Shown here piece by piece: positions 5,636 through 6,300 of a DNA stretch of 6,300 bases. The notes beneath the pieces are model-generated. The model saw nothing but the letters and a program-made list of their open reading frames with translations, had not been told where the DNA came from and ran no database searches. How positions within the stretch are numbered: position 1 is the stretch's first letter; each line of letters starts with the position of its first letter. The stretch is from Nitrospina sp. (GTDB taxonomy: Bacteria; Nitrospinota; Nitrospinia; Nitrospinales; Nitrospinaceae): contig SMVT01000099.1 in the NCBI GenBank assembly GCA_004357365.1, positions 1-6,300 of the forward strand. The letters are read 5' to 3'. The position numbers were made by a program, and so were the translations under genes.

Positions 5636-5651
5636 TCGGTGTTTATCTGTG
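5636..5651 (-). repeat. Right arm of the 16-bp perfect inverted repeat
   Basis: TCGGTGTTTATCTGTG is the exact reverse complement of 5482-5497. It overlaps the tandem pair TTTATCTGTG / TTCATCTGTG (5642-5661). Confidence 0.85.
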
Positions 5652-5691
5652 TTCATCTGTGGTTAATCCGACTTTATCCTGTGATCCTGTC
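5642..5691 (+). repeat. Two short near-tandem repeats
   Basis: TTTATCTGTG (5642-5651) is followed directly by TTCATCTGTG (5652-5661), nine of ten bases alike. Further on, ATCCTGTG (5676-5683) is followed by ATCCTGTC (5684-5691), seven of eight alike. Both pairs share the core ATC-TGT and look like parts of one phrase-like repeat. Confidence 0.6.
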
Positions 5692-5707
5692 AGGTTTTCT
5701 CTGCTGT

Positions 5708-5734
5708 AAAAAAACAGCTCCGGTGCTGCGCCGG
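5708..5734 (-). terminator. Possible terminator of the VCBS gene
   Basis: On the minus strand, about 47 bases after the TGA at 5781, a CCGG...CCGG stem (5720-5734, only four firm pairs) is followed by AGCTG and a run of seven T (5708-5714). The T-run is itself inside a GCTGT/ACAGC hairpin (5703-5718). The stem is short, so the call is tentative. Confidence 0.4.
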
Positions 5735-5780
5735 TTCCTTGTGGGCTCTGTGCCCTCTGGGGTGCAGGCTGTTCGGGATT

Positions 5781-6300
5781 TCAGGAATCGATGCGGCCGA
5801 TGTCGATTTTGCGCATGAAGATTTGGAGGGTGGCGGAACCGTACAGCAGGACGGCGAGGTCCTCCAATCCGTCCTTGTTGAAGTCGGCGCCGACGATGGC
5901 GCGCGGTTGGCGTCCCACCGGATAATTGAAATGCGGAAAGATGAACGTTCCGTCGCCCCGTCCCTGCAGTAGCGAGATGTCGCCGTCGCGCACGTTACCG
6001 ACAATCAAATCCGGTATCCTGTCTCCCGTAAACTCACCGGACACGATGTAGCCCGGACCCTTTTCCGCGGCGAAATCCGCCTGCCGTTGAAACCCGCCTT
6101 TGCCGTCGCCCAGAAACAGGGTCAGACTGTCGGCGGTGGGACTGGAAATGATCAGGTCCAGATGGCCATCGCCGTTCATATCGCTTTGAGTGATGTAGCT
6201 GGCCTGTTTGCCGCCCATAATTTTTCGGGGGGTCTGGAAGGTGCCGTCGCCGTTGCCGTCGTAGATGCGGATGAAATTCATCTTCAACGCGTTGAAGGTG
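5781..6300 (-). CDS. FG-GAP/VCBS repeat protein, C-terminal part
   Basis: The frame is open to the right edge, so the N-terminus lies outside the window. The visible 172 residues hold about three repeats of roughly 55 residues, of the beta-propeller FG-GAP/VCBS type. Each has a strand pair, a GxGDGTF-like turn (GNGDGTF, GDGKGGF, GRGDGTF) and a calcium-loop-like DxNxDGxxDL (DMNGDGHLDL, EFTGDRIPDL, DFNKDGLEDL). The second loop is degenerate, since N and the second acidic ligand are changed. Such proteins are usually exported and bind calcium, often as surface or adhesion-type propellers, but no signal peptide is visible in this part. The TTG at 6287 is not the start, because the frame continues as T-F-N-A upstream and matches the expected propeller strand. 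The protein ends soon after the last blade with KIDIGRIDS. The gene converges on the J-ExeA gene across the repeat mosaic. Confidence 0.88.
   Translation of the reverse strand, partial: TFNALKMNFIRIYDGNGDGTFQTPRKIMGGKQASYITQSDMNGDGHLDLIISSPTADSLTLFLGDGKGGFQRQADFAAEKGPGYIVSGEFTGDRIPDLIVGNVRDGDISLLQGRGDGTFIFPHFNYPVGRQPRAIVGADFNKDGLEDLAVLLYGSATLQIFMRKIDIGRIDS

Larger units (their letters stand above)
5462..5780. other. Non-coding repeat mosaic
   Basis: About 320 bp between the J-ExeA gene and the convergent VCBS gene hold no credible gene. They are built from short hairpins, palindromes and near-tandem phrases, listed separately. Several phrases (AGATTCTTCG...CTCAGAAGGAC at 5508-5540, TTTATCTGTGTTCATCTGTGG at 5642-5662, GGGCTCTGTGCCCTCTGG at 5743-5760) resemble dispersed intergenic repeats that I recall from many unrelated bacterial genomes. 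That is recollection and not checked. Confidence 0.7.

Noticed and set aside
5462..5780. CRISPR array
   Set aside because: The repeats here are inverted or short tandem phrases with no regular spacing or spacers.
5690..6004. Minus-strand frame of 104 codons over the end of the VCBS gene and repeat region
   Set aside because: It is out of frame with the VCBS repeats, rich in serine, threonine and arginine, and has no recognisable content.
6279..6287. Start of the VCBS gene at TTG 6287 or ATG 6281
   Set aside because: The frame continues to the window edge with propeller-like sequence, so the true start is outside.

Overview
The window looks like a moderately GC-rich chromosomal segment of a Gram-negative bacterium. 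The evidence is Sec-type signal peptides, a YacG-type gyrase inhibitor, and an ExeA/GspA-type inner-membrane ATPase with a periplasmic peptidoglycan-binding end. The mix of a secreted DsrE-like protein, an orphan ExeA homologue and an FG-GAP/VCBS protein would suit a deltaproteobacterial or Nitrospinota-like lineage, but that is impression only. No phage, transposase, CRISPR, rRNA or tRNA gene was seen.

Left part (1-1940): genes run on the minus strand. Read 5' to 3', these are a conserved membrane-associated protein with CxxC and CPxKH motifs (1228-1818), an exported DUF2059-type protein (672-1190), a lysine-rich protein of unknown function (62-526) preceded by its own candidate promoter, and possibly the start of a further gene running off the left edge (1-29). 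The 1819-1940 gap separates this cluster from plus-strand genes. It holds back-to-back promoter-like sequences that share a GTTTGCAAAC palindrome.

Middle part (1941-3361): an unrecognised 128-aa protein is followed by an exported DsrE-like protein with a strong AGGAGG ribosome binding site. The DsrE-like gene meets a convergent yacG gene with the two stop codons interlocked in a single CTAG. A 244-bp gap then leads to the largest gene and contains a reasonable sigma70-type promoter.

Right part (3362-6300): a 699-aa protein combines an N-terminal J-like domain whose HPD motif reads HPG, an ExeA-type AAA+ ATPase, one transmembrane helix, a C39-peptidase-like fold without its catalytic cysteine, and a C-terminal peptidoglycan-binding domain. 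No gspB or other type II secretion gene is next to it. After it lies about 320 bp of non-coding DNA made of hairpins and phrase-like repeats, including a 16-bp perfect inverted repeat and a 20-bp perfect palindrome. The window ends in the C-terminal part of a minus-strand FG-GAP/VCBS beta-propeller protein.

The most unusual items are the J-domain/ExeA fusion and the repeat mosaic behind it. Nothing here clearly amounts to a complete new multi-gene system.
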